Below are positions 45,011 through 55,713 of a DNA stretch of 64,000 bases, one piece after another. Origin of the DNA: Saccharum officinarum (Eukaryota > Streptophyta > Magnoliopsida > Poales > Poaceae); NCBI GenBank assembly GCA_020631735.1, contig CM036159.1, positions 98,510,701 through 98,574,700 of the forward strand, in the 5' to 3' direction. How positions within the stretch are numbered: position 1 is the first letter of the stretch; each line of letters begins with the position of its first letter. Position numbers and translations under genes: made by a program. The notes below the pieces were generated by a model that saw only the letters and a list, made by a program, of their open reading frames with translations, was not told the DNA's origin and ran no database searches.

Positions 45011-45025
45011 AAAAATGTTCTATCC

Positions 45026-46167
45026 CCTATAACAGATAAATCAGAAGGCATATAATATTTTTACATCATGTGATAATTTACAATTGCGGTTACTATGAAT
45101 TAAAGATTAGATGTTACTGGCCACATTCTAACAAGCAGTTTCTTTTCTTTTCTTTTCTTTTTTTACAGGGGTATACCCAGCTTTATTAGAAAGCTAGCAC
45201 AATATTCTGCATTCTAACAATAGTAGATTTTACACATTTCAAAGGCAAAAAAAGAAAAAGAAAAAAAAGACATGCGACACTTCGCGGAGGATAGACATTT
45301 CCATCTTTGGCCTGCACAGTAGGCAATAATGAATCAGAACTGAAGGTTCAAATGAAGAAGCCTTTCTTTTCTTAAAGCACAAATACACCAGTTCATTGGA
45401 AGAACCTGAAAAAATACACATACATCTAGATGCTGCAAAAGTGTTTCATACTGAACCAAGGACTGTAATAGTCAAATCCCCAATGGCATAAAAATTTGTA
45501 GACTAGAAGAACCTGAAAATTACACAAGTAAACTGAAAACACCAGAACAAGAAAAATACAGAAATACCAGTGACTAGAAGAACCTGAAAAATAGCTTGTA
45601 CAGAACATTTGAGAGAATTTACCTTGAATTGCTTGTGCCAACAAATTTCAGATGTAACTTATGAATGCACAAGAGGCTCCTTATCCCAATATGAGTTACT
45701 TGTGGCTCTTTATTTTTTAATGTCAAGAAAATTCAGAAATTCAATAATCCGCACCAAACATCTCTGTAGTGTGATGTTCAGAGTTCAAAGTTAGAGCATA
45801 AATGTTAACATAAAGTCAGAAATTATGGAATGACAAAGTATTTTACTATAATTCAATGGCAAATAAACTAGCTGTTTTTCAGTAGTTGATAAACAGATTC
45901 CACATTCATCAAAAGTTACAGGTTTGGTGCAGATTAACAAAAAAGTTATGCTCTAAGCTATTATTGAATGAACTAACACCCTCTCACTCTAATAAATTGA
46001 TCAATGTTGATCATTTGCCTTGACACAATCTAGTCATGGTCAGTGTGAATGCCTGAATGAAAGCCATGCAGTGAAGGACTAGTTTATTTGTCATGAAAGC
46101 CATGCTCTAACTGAAAGTTGAGCAGAAAACAGCATACCGATTATAAGCTAACTGAAGCAGAACATAC
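45026..46167. other. AT-rich intergenic or intronic DNA
   Basis: No confident exon or element end. It contains ctttattagaaagctagcac at about 45180 and phrases such as agaagaacctgaaaa repeated at about 45400, 45506 and 45577, which suggests a small degenerate tandem repeat. A possible splice donor (caattcaag|gtaaattct) occurs on the minus strand near 45625. Confidence 0.4.
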
Positions 46168-46349
46168 CTTTATTTGGATTGAGCCTGGTCAGCCATGTAG
46201 AGCAGAGTCCATGCCAGGTTTTCTTGAATGCAGTAAGCCATGCTGCAATGCTGATAGTGAAACGAATTTGATTTGGATGTGCCAATGGGGATGATGAGAT
46301 GGCGGGTGTTAGATGCACCAGCCATTCAAAAAGGAAAATCCTCCAAGTC
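46168..46349 (-). other. Exon-like segment, unidentified protein
   Basis: Between an acceptor (ttttag|GACTTGG) and a donor (AATAAAG|GTATG), 182 bases are open in one frame. The frame reads TWRIFLFEWLVHLTPAIS, then ISIAAWLTAFKKTWHGLC and TRLNPNK. The clean frame and splice signals suggest a real or former exon. I do not recognise the family. A second segment at 46873-47064 on the same strand may belong to the same gene. Confidence 0.4.
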
Positions 46350-46571
46350 CTAAAAACAACAAAAAAAAATCATGTCACTACTGAACCATGGAAATTTACT
46401 GGAGACAATATGGGCATATTATTGCCAAAATTCTTCTGCATGCTAAGCTATTTATGAAACAAATGTTGTTAAGAAAAGCTTTGGTGAAGACTTCCTCGTC
46501 TCTAAAACAGTCCTGCTCTCTTTTTTATTATACTGGCAAAGATGATCTCTTCCTTCAAGAGAAGCAAAATA

Positions 46572-46718
46572 CTCCCTCCATTCCAAATTGTAAGTCGTTT
46601 TATTTTTTCTAGATACATAGCTTTTACTACGTATCTAGACATAATGTATATCTCGGTGCCTAGCAAAAGCTATGTATCTAGAAACGCCGGAGCAACTTAC
46701 AATTTAGAATGGAGGGAG
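46572..46718. mobile_element. Stowaway MITE (147 bp) with TA duplication
   Basis: Ends CTCCCTCCATTCCAAATTGT and ACAATTTAGAATGGAGGGAG are near-perfect inverted repeats flanked by TA. The inside folds further through agatacatagctttt and aaaagctatgtatcta. The classic Tc1/Mariner-derived Stowaway form. Confidence 0.93.
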
Positions 46719-46872
46719 TACTAAAGCTTCTTCTTTTCACGTTCAGCTGTTGAAAAAAAAGTTCATGACCTACCAAAGAACATTGGAGTTATTTGAGCAT
46801 TGGCAGCTTGGTATTACATATATTAGCTAGAGATATGTGATATCAAAAGAATAGAGAGGTTATAAGAGGAAT

Positions 46873-47048
46873 TCAAAATATTGATTCTTGCCTCAAAGAA
46901 ATATTGCCGAGGGGAAGCTGAAACACAGAAATAACATCCATTGTCAAAGCAACAAAAGTCCTTAATTTGATGGAATCCATCTGGCTATCTACAACTGAAT
47001 GCTTGGAAACTTTATCCCCAGTTCTCATTCGAATCTGAGACAACAGAA
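46873..47048 (-). other. Exon-like segment, unidentified protein
   Basis: After an acceptor-like tgttgtctcag near 47037 a frame reads IRMRTGDKVSKHSVVDSQMD, then IKLRTFVALTMDVISVFQ, and stays open to about 46873. It may be coupled to the 46168-46349 segment. GC-rich DNA at 47290-47720 upstream could hold the promoter. Family not recognised. Confidence 0.35.
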
Positions 47049-47968
47049 GGACATGCTTTCCCATTATTAGTTAACTAGATAATTGCAACAGATGAGAAGA
47101 TAAGAAAACTGCACATCTAATCGATTGAGTTGACAAGATCTACACTCTTAGTGAGTACCATTAGCTTCAAGATTCTTTTTATTTGCTCAAACTGTTACTG
47201 ATTGCTAATAACTGAGGGCTAATCGCCACTTGAGCGGACATGATTATGCAATGCATTTACTGATGTAGCATCAGTGCATCAAACTAGAGCAAGAACCTAA
47301 CCTGTTGCTTGCGCTGGTGCTCCACTTCAGCCACTCGCCAAGGCGGTGGACGAGATCACGAGTTCACGACCATGAGCCCGGAGCTCATCGTTGGAGTATG
47401 ACCGGCGACGAAGGAGGACCTCGAGGAGGAGCTCGCCGGTGGATTGGGAAAGAAGCGGAGAAGGAGCTCCTCTCTAACTTTAGTTCAGGGAGGCTCACAG
47501 CGGAGAGAACGAGGCTGAAGGCAGAAGAACCGGCGCCGGGAGGAGAGAAGGCGGCGGCGGCGGAGCTAGGAGGCTGACGCCAGAGTTGCCAACTCTGCTC
47601 GGAGGCGGACTCGGAGCGGGGAGGCGGCGGCAGATCGGGAGACTCGATCTAAGCGGGTTAGCCTGCGGGCTGCAGCGGTTTAGCGGCGCGTGCCAGTCCA
47701 GCGGGTTCGCGGCGTGGCCCGCGCCACTTGCAAACCTAAGATCAATGCAGGAACAACCAAAGAAGTCGTCATCGCTGGACGCCCAATACGCAGGCTCTCA
47801 TCCATCCAAGAACGCACCGCAAGCACAAAGAACAGAAAAGCACAGAAACACAGACCAAAAATGCACATTGCACAGAATTTTGCAATCCCAATGTTAGAGC
47901 CTTAGAGGTAAGAAACTACATAGATAGCAGAATTAACGGGAACAAATAAAGGCTTCCGCTCGGTAGGA

Positions 47969-50900
47969 CTAAAGGAGGCATTTGCGAGGAGTACAACTTC
48001 TTCCATCTCTTGTAAAAAACCTGTAGTCACTCAGAGTCGTCCGATCCGGATGAAGGAAGTAATCAGGATCCTTGCCCGTATCGTCACTCTCAGACTCTGA
48101 CTCAGTGTAGAGATCATCCATGAAATCAGTATTCAAACACCATTCTGCCTCGTCAGCATTCGGATCATCCTCCTCTGTGGGGGCATAATGGGGATCAGAA
48201 TTGTCTTCCTCTTCTTCATCAGACGTCTCCTCTGAGGTTATGTCCTCTTCCTCTGATTCTGAGCTCTGTTCATGTTCTTCTTCTCCATCAAACTCATGAT
48301 TAGGCTGCTGAACTGCTGGCATTTCTTCCTCTTCATCCTCTGTATCATTGGCCCGAAGATCAAGATTGTCAGCGATGTTTTCCTCAAAAAAATATGGAAA
48401 CTGCAGCAAGTATCATCACTTTCGTTGGCACCATCAGAGTCCGAAGGAAAATAATCAGCATCATGGTCATCATACGTATCATCCTCTGGCACTTTCTCTT
48501 CATCTAAATTAATAGCCGGCTGCTGAACTGCTGGCATTTCTTCCTCTTCAATCTCTGTATCATTGGCCGGAAGATCAAGATTGTCAGCGATGTTTTCCTC
48601 AAAAAAGTATGGAAACCGCAGCCAAGTATCATCACTTTCGTCGGCACCATCAGAGTCCGAAGGGAAATAATCAGCATCTTGCTGTTTCTCCATGGCCTCA
48701 CCATCATCATCCACTGGCTCCATGCCCCGGTCTGCTTCTACTGGTGATAGTTCTTGTTGGCCATGCTCTTGGACGAAAGGAGTTGCTTCCTGATCTGCCT
48801 CAGCATCTTGTTCATTCTCTGGCTCTGCTGCTGGTAGTTCTTGACCATGCTGTTGGACAGCAGGAGCTGCTTGCTGTGCCTCACTATTGCGGCAGATACA
48901 ATCATAGACGGCTTCATAGTAGGTTTTATCCTGGACAAACTGAAAATTTCTAGCCTGTCCTGCCCTGAGAATCTGGGATCTTTCTTCTATAGGCGATGAT
49001 CTGTCAAGGATCAGAATGACATCCGCAGGATTCAGATTATCCAATTGTTCCCTTCTTCCTATTGTAATTCTTTGTGCCAGCGGTCCCGAATCTGAACCTT
49101 CAAGACATTTTCGGAATTCTTCATCATTAGGATCGTCATCACCAGACCCAAAAGTGTTAGCAGCTCTCTTAGAAGATTTCACACTTATAGAACTTCCATT
49201 GCTTGTTGCAGTTCCATTTTCAGCTGGGACCGCACCTCTCGGCGTTGTAGAGTGTCCCGTAGACATTGCAGAACACACATCAAGAAATCCTTTTTTTGCC
49301 TAAAAATAGAAAACATGCAACAAATTTAGCCCTTTCAGATGCTTAATGGTCAAACAGCTGGCCAGAAACTACTACTATAATGTGGCATGAACTATAATCT
49401 GCCCTTGACATACATTCTTAGAATGAACGTTTCTAGAAAAACAATAGGCAACCCGAAAATGAACACAGCAATTTGTTAGCAAATTTCTTTCACATTCAGG
49501 AGAAGCAAACATTATAGGAAAGCACAGAAATGTTTAATTAACCAGAACCTCCCTTCCCATCAAGTCAAAAAAAAAATCGCAAACATGCGTCGGTGCGCAA
49601 GTTTCAAGTCAAAATTTAGACAACCAGCAATCTAGTAATTAGTATAGCTGGGATTCAAACTTACCAAATCACTCCTGTGGTGATACACTACTTCAGTTCC
49701 AGTAAATGGATCCATCTGCATGTTTAGATAGGCAACTGTAATTATGGGACTATTTAAAACTTCATTTGAAGCAAAAGGATGAATGGCCAAAGTGCAAAAT
49801 AACCATGTAACTTTCTAATTCTATAAAAAAAATAAAAAGGTGCAAGAAAGCCAAAATGCTACATCTTCTGCAAGTGGTTTCCAGTATTCCATAATTGATA
49901 GCATGTGGACACAGTCAGGACCAGTCAAAACATTTTACAGCTCCAATAAAAACTAAATGTGAGTGGTTATAAATTAAATGTCAGAAAATTCTGTGACAAA
50001 AATGCTAAAGGAGTACGGATGGAAGGGAACAATTAATGTTCAAAACTAAGGGAGAATGGCCTATATAGGTAGATTAAACAACGCAAAGAAAGTGTGAAAT
50101 TCAAACTAAGGAACAAGTACTAAGTTATAGCTTTAATCTTTTAATCACTTATTAGGGCTATGCCAAACTGATTCGATATCTTTAGACTAGTTAAGAAGCT
50201 CGAATTTAAAGAGGGTTAACATAGTGAAAACTTAGAAAACAAAAGTACTATGCCACTGTCCTACCAGGGACTGCCACCAAGACTTGCAATTACTTCTATG
50301 TACAGACAGAAATGGACTGCAAGCACCATGATTCTTGGAATAGTACACAATAATATTTTTCAATATCCAGGACCTGAAACTGATAGATTTGTTCATTTCA
50401 TTATTAACTTGGCATTATTGTGGTAAGATGTATGCAAACTTACAGGGCTTTGTTCTGCCAACTTCCAAAACTGCCTAAACTCTTTGCTTCCTAGTCTCGA
50501 CCCTGATTTCCTACAATGAAACAAAGCATGCAGTATCACCTTTACTGCTGGTCATGGAAGCAAAGTAAATAAAAAGGGAGTGGAAAAAAACATGAATGAG
50601 CTTTCAAATTTAAACATTACAGACTTAGATTTTGTGGAAAATATCTCTATATTTTCATTTACTTTAGCAGAATCGTAAAATTAACTATATGATTGGACAT
50701 GGTCTTTCTGAGAAATAAGTTTAAGCTTGTAGAATAATTTAATAATGCATGCAATTCTGTTATTATAATTTCTATTGTAACCTATCCTAGACAATCCAGA
50801 CCACTAGCTTTTGATTACATAATCAATGGATACCATTGACTGAAAGTGAGTTCAGTGCCTTAAGAAAGTAGCATACCGTTTTCGGGCTCCTGGCTGACCT

Positions 50901-53900
50901 GGTTTCTTTTCAAAGGGTGATTTTTCAAATGCAAGGCACTCATCTTCCTTGGACCAAACCTTTTAAAAATATAACGAGAAGGATGAGAATCACTGATTGT
51001 GTAGTTTTGTTGCTCTATACACTCTGTGCAAAGTTAAGTCATGATATGGTCAATAAAGCCTTAACTATACGACACTTATATGGTACAGGATTCCTGATTT
51101 AATACATCAGCTACTGTGACCAAGTTTCCTTTATTGATCAGGATCAGTTTGTATTGTCTGACACAGTTAAACAGATTGATAGGTAGTACTGCCAACTTAA
51201 CCTATGGAACAGCCTATTCTTATCCATATAAAAAGTTAATATTTGTTTTTTTTGTCCAAACCATAAAATTGGCAACTGTTTAAAACTAATCCCCCAACCG
51301 CCCTGCCCTCCGAAAACAAAGTTTCAGGAATATCTAATACTTAAGGTATGAACAGTTTGAACCTCATATGGGCTTAAGAAGACTAAGAGGGAGAACATGC
51401 ATGTGGATGAGATGGATATAATATTGTCTTAAAAAAGGACTACGTGGGGAGACATGTGCATATTTACACAAGCCTTCTCTTTTGTTAAAAAAAAACAGAA
51501 GTCTTCTCTGCAGTCTATAGATACAGGCACAAGATGCACAAGACTGGTAAATTATCTGTCGAAAATCGAATATTGAAGAATAAGTATGTAATGAGATGTT
51601 AAGGGAAAAACATCCAGTCTCAGAGCTGACCATGATCCATGATGTACTTTCTTGGCCATTTTCTTCGGACACCTGAGGAAGGTAAGTCTGCAGATTGTAA
51701 CAAGCTAGTCAGATGAAATTAAAAAAAAAGTGAAACAGTAGTGTAACGGAAAAATAGGGAATAGTACTATAGTGCATGTAACAAAGCAAGTGTTCTTAGG
51801 TGTACAACATAGAAGATTGGCATAAGTATTTTATTTATTTATTTATTAGGATTCTGCCTTGTAAGGTTGCCAAATACATGCCGTGATTACACCACTACAA
51901 CTTCCCAACTCAATGTAACTTGAGATAGTAAAAAATATATATATAAGGCATTGAATAAAGATGTGGTGTTGAAAACTTGGGTCCCTCAACTGAAAGATGG
52001 AATGCTTATATCACAACAAAGAACAATAAAAGGAAAGTAGAAACACCTGCTCGAAAGCTTTCACCTCCAAATGGTCTGGTAGACTCCAGAGCGTCTGGTA
52101 GAAGTTGGAATCAACAGATAATCCTGAGAAACGAAAATATACACCAGGATGTGGCATTTAGGAAGACAGATCAACTGATTTGCTCAGGTCAGATGCAACA
52201 AAAAAAATAAAACATTACAGTATTAACATAGATGGGTCTTACTCACCATCCATAGCATTTTTTCCATAGTAGGTTACATTTGATTTGCTGAAAGCGCCTT
52301 TTGTGTTGAAATCTGTGAAAGTAGACAAATAAAATGAATGGTGTATCCAAAGAAAGTTACACAGTTTACCCATAATAGAACAATTACGTGAGAATGGGGA
52401 AACTGGAAAGGGAGTTGCAATATTCAAACCTCCACATGATGACCATGGGAAAACATGTGGTAGATACATAACAGAGCGCCCACAAAGGACCACATCATTT
52501 GTCTGAGATAAATCAAGTATGAAGGAAACATCAATATTAGCTCAACAGGAGCAGATGCATCATGATGTAATTTAACTCTCTAAATTCTTACTACAATTTA
52601 GTAAATATCACCACTGCCACACACCCTGCATGTTGGGTGGTTGATGCTAAATAGGGAGATCTAGACCTCAAGTGGCACACTTAACTAGTTTAGGGATCCA
52701 AATCTTCATTTTAAAAGTTTAGGAACCTAGATCGCATGGTGGGAGTTAATGCCATGCAACCTAGTGATGTACTTTTCTACTCAGAACATGCAAATATACA
52801 ATGGAAAATAATCAATACTTGCTAATCCACATCTCAAAAGTATGAAATAAATCAGAACTGATTTTTTAACAAGCCTACACCATTGTATAGTGAAAAGGTA
52901 ATTTTATGCAAAAAAAAAAATGTAAGCTCATCTAATACAAACTTCAACCCATGATATGTTTAAAAGTCCAAGCATCACAACACCATGTCATGTAGCCTAA
53001 TCTACTCCTTGTCAGGATTGAGTAGTACAACAACAACAAAATAAGGTATGTTCAGCAAAAAGTACACACAACCGATGGCCATAGGCATCTTCCATGAAAG
53101 TAGGTTGGTAATTTTCACGAGATCATTGTACCTTGTTGGTAGATTTGGCAGGCTGGGGTCTTTTCCTGGACCGATCTGAAGCTGTGATCATGATTATATT
53201 CTGAAATACAATGGCAGAACAGATCAATGCCAGTTAATAGAATTATGGTGAAACAGAAACTGAACAACCGAACATGCCACTAGCATGGCATATTGTATGC
53301 CATGAAGGATTCGAGAAACATCACAACACATGTTCCATAGCAGACAATGATGAATAATAGTTTTATGTGATAACTGAAATCTAGAATGCTCAGACCACCA
53401 AAGACCATGCAAATTTATTATCAGGCAAACACTTGACAAAAGTAGTCACCATACCTGGGAATTGCATGAACATCCAAAGGGAATGATGTCCTCATCATTT
53501 CCTGAAACCATCATATCTTCTCTGCTGCAATTAAGTAGGAACAGCCATGAGATACTCCATGGTTGCATGCAGAGCTAGTGCAGTCACGAAAATGATTTTA
53601 ATCACATTAATCATTATACTTCCAATGTAATCATAGAAGGAGAACTTACACGCAAGACAGAGCATGTATCGGTTGGGTCCTGTCACCACTCAAACTTGCA
53701 TCTATTGTGGCTATCATAGCCTCAAAGCCATACATGCCAGAGGGATCAATTCGAGCAAACTCAATAGGATCGCCAGAGAAGACAAAAATAAACACTCAAA
53801 CAGCATGATTAGCGATAAGAGAAAAGGACTTTCAGATACGAGAGAACGCCATCACAGTGGTACATGGAGGTACACCAGTCAAATCAGCAACAGTAAAACC

Positions 53901-54509
53901 CCAGTAACAAGCAGCGGATGAAGTTTCAAAAACAAGTCAGAAGACAGATTTTAATGTGCGAGGATCACCCACATAAAAGACAAAAAAAAAAACAGCAACA
54001 GCAGCGTGATTGCCAGGAGAATCAATTCTAAAGACGATAAGAAAGCCACCACGGTTCACGATGGTACAAGGAAAAGGTAGGCAGACACGCCAATGAAATC
54101 ATCGACAAAAACCCAGGATGAAACGAGCAGCGGGTGAAGTTTCAAAAACAAACAAGCCAGAAGAGAGATTTTGATGTGCGAGAATCACCCGCATGAAAGA
54201 CAAAAAAAAAAAAACACTCGAACAGGAGCAGTAGCATGATTACCAGCAGAGAGAGTGATCGGTTCAGAGACGATAGCATCGTCATCACGGTTCACGGAAT
54301 CAAGGTTATACACGAAAAAAGGCACACAGGCACACCAATCAAATCATCATCAACAGCAAAAACCCTCGATGAAACAAACAGCAGAGGAAGTTTCAGAAAC
54401 AAGTGTGCACTGCTAGCTTCGTTACCTTGTACATGAATCTCGATGCGAAATTCTCTAGGCTACGGAGGAGGAGGAGGGTGGTAGTGGTAAGGTTCCTAGG
54501 AGGAGGCAT
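47969..54509 (-). CDS. HPR1/THO1-derived gene with rearranged ends; last exon frameshifted
   Basis: Twelve exons: 54509-54426, 53759-53650, 53521-53455, 53200-53132, 52502-52370, 52312-52247, 52123-52047, 51672-51631, 50959-50877, 50510-50444, 49715-49665, 49299-47969, all in phase with GT-AG junctions. Residues from about 111 resemble plant THO complex subunit 1 (mRNA export, transcription elongation): NDVVLCGRSVMYLPHVFP, LSVDSNFYQTLWSL, CLAFEKSPFEKKPGQPGARK, LGSKEFRQFWKLAEQSP, MDPFTG then YHH. Large parts of THO1 are absent (most of the N-terminus, the middle and the Death domain). The N-terminus (MPPPRNLTTTTLLLLRSLEN) and the 440-codon acidic tail are unfamiliar. The tail holds a tandem 72-residue repeat; a 1-base deletion in copy 2 (near 48406) shifts the frame, yet acidic coding sequence resumes in the new frame to TAG at 47969. 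Could be a young gene or a decaying duplicate. Confidence 0.72.
48340..48720 (-). repeat. 216-bp tandem coding duplication in the HPR1-like last exon
   Basis: Two copies of a unit with DADYFPSDSDGA, ESDDT, FPYFFEENIADNLDL and EEEMPAVQQP lie 216 bases apart (72 codons). They are about 90 percent alike by eye. Copy 2 has lost one base (ccgcagccaag versus ctgcagcaag in plus orientation at 48400-48410). Confidence 0.9.
53757..54410. repeat. Tandem triplication in intron 1 of the HPR1-like gene
   Basis: Three diverged copies of about 216-250 bp share aagtttcaaaaacaa (at 53921, 54137 and 54388), gtgcgaggatcacccacat or similar, an A-run after agac, and catgattaccagc-like blocks. The copy nearest exon 2 extends up to its acceptor. 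Confidence 0.75.
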
Positions 54510-55473
54510 TTTTTTTGGATCCAGGAGAGGGGAATGGTAGTGTGAGAGGCGAGGGAAGAAGAGTTGGTAGTGCAGAGCCGCAGAGGGGTTCGTGCAGAGG
54601 AGCATCTTATAGCAAACCCGCCTATGCGTGCGCTGCGCCGGAAGGCTGGTTGGCTGGTTCCTTAAGGCGTCGGGCCGATGTCCTTTCTGCCTTCGCGCCT
54701 TGATGATAAATAAAAACACGATTTATATTAGTATATGTTTTTTAAGGAATTTATATTAGTATAACTAAATAAAGAAAGAGGCTGTCTAGTAAATACTTCT
54801 ACACCTCGAATTTTTTAGTTGTGAGATTAAAATCGATGGATTAGATCAAATCATTCTGCTTCAAGGGAAGACGCCGAAGGATAAGGAGATGCCTGCCAGG
54901 TACGTGGCGTTTATTGGAGCGTGTGAAATATAAGGTAACCTTGACTAAAGAAGTATTATAATGAGCTAACAACAAAACCTGTTGTTGCAATTTTTTTTTC
55001 TTTTGGTCCCGGCACGGCAGAGCCTGCGCAGTGCGGAGCGCTGATGGCCGCCCGCACTGCAGGGCGGCGGTGGAGAAATGGAGAGGCGGCGAGGAAATTG
55101 GTGCGGAGGCGGCGAGGAAGACGTGTCAGACAGAGTAGAGATTTAGGACAATGCAGCACAACTCGACCGGGAATTCATCGACAGGCCGACAACTACGATA
55201 GCGGCCCAACTTCGTCAGCCGGAGGCCCGCTTAGCGAACTTTATAGCACCCTGCAGTGTTAGTTTTCTGCCTAGGCCTAAACCATGGGATTATGGTGTCG
55301 ATTTTCTCCAGCTTCTGTGGAGTGGGGCTAGTTTTTTTTTTTCTCTCTCTCTCTCTCTTTCATCGTGATGCCACATTGCCACACACCCTCTTCCTTTGAA
55401 ACATGCTCACCATGTTTTGTTTAATTCCTTATTTACTTGACATTTATCCTATTTTGTGTTTCTTGTGTATTTA
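54510..55473. other. HPR1-like gene upstream region
   Basis: GC-rich at 54515-54700 and 55010-55250, probably promoter and 5' UTR of the minus-strand gene. It includes a (CT)n run at about 55343-55360. Frames here are short and on both strands; no gene recognised. Confidence 0.5.
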
Positions 55474-55713
55474 CAGCGTGTTTGGTTAGCCGGTTGTCCT
55501 CATCCCGCGTGTGTCAATCTGGAATGAGGTGGTCAGATGCTTTTTGACTGGATGCACTCGTTCCTCAAATTAACATGCAACTAGTACTCGTTCATGATGG
55601 ACGGAATGAACCAGCGTCTCAAACCAAACAATGTTAGGCGGATGGTCCGGCAGACTTGGACGTAGGTTCGGATGGTCTGGCAGACCCTCCCGTGCTGCAA
55701 ACCAAACAGACCA
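55474..55713. mobile_element. Tourist-like MITE
   Basis: Left CAGCGTGTTTGGTTAGC and right GCAAACCAAACAGACCA are imperfect inverted repeats, with TTA on both sides (55471-55473, 55714-55716). The interior has repeated ggatggtcyggcaga motifs. Non-coding. Confidence 0.5.

Noticed and set aside
52021..52210. 77-codon plus-strand frame in the HPR1-like gene
   Set aside because: Antisense shadow of exon 7 and adjoining introns.
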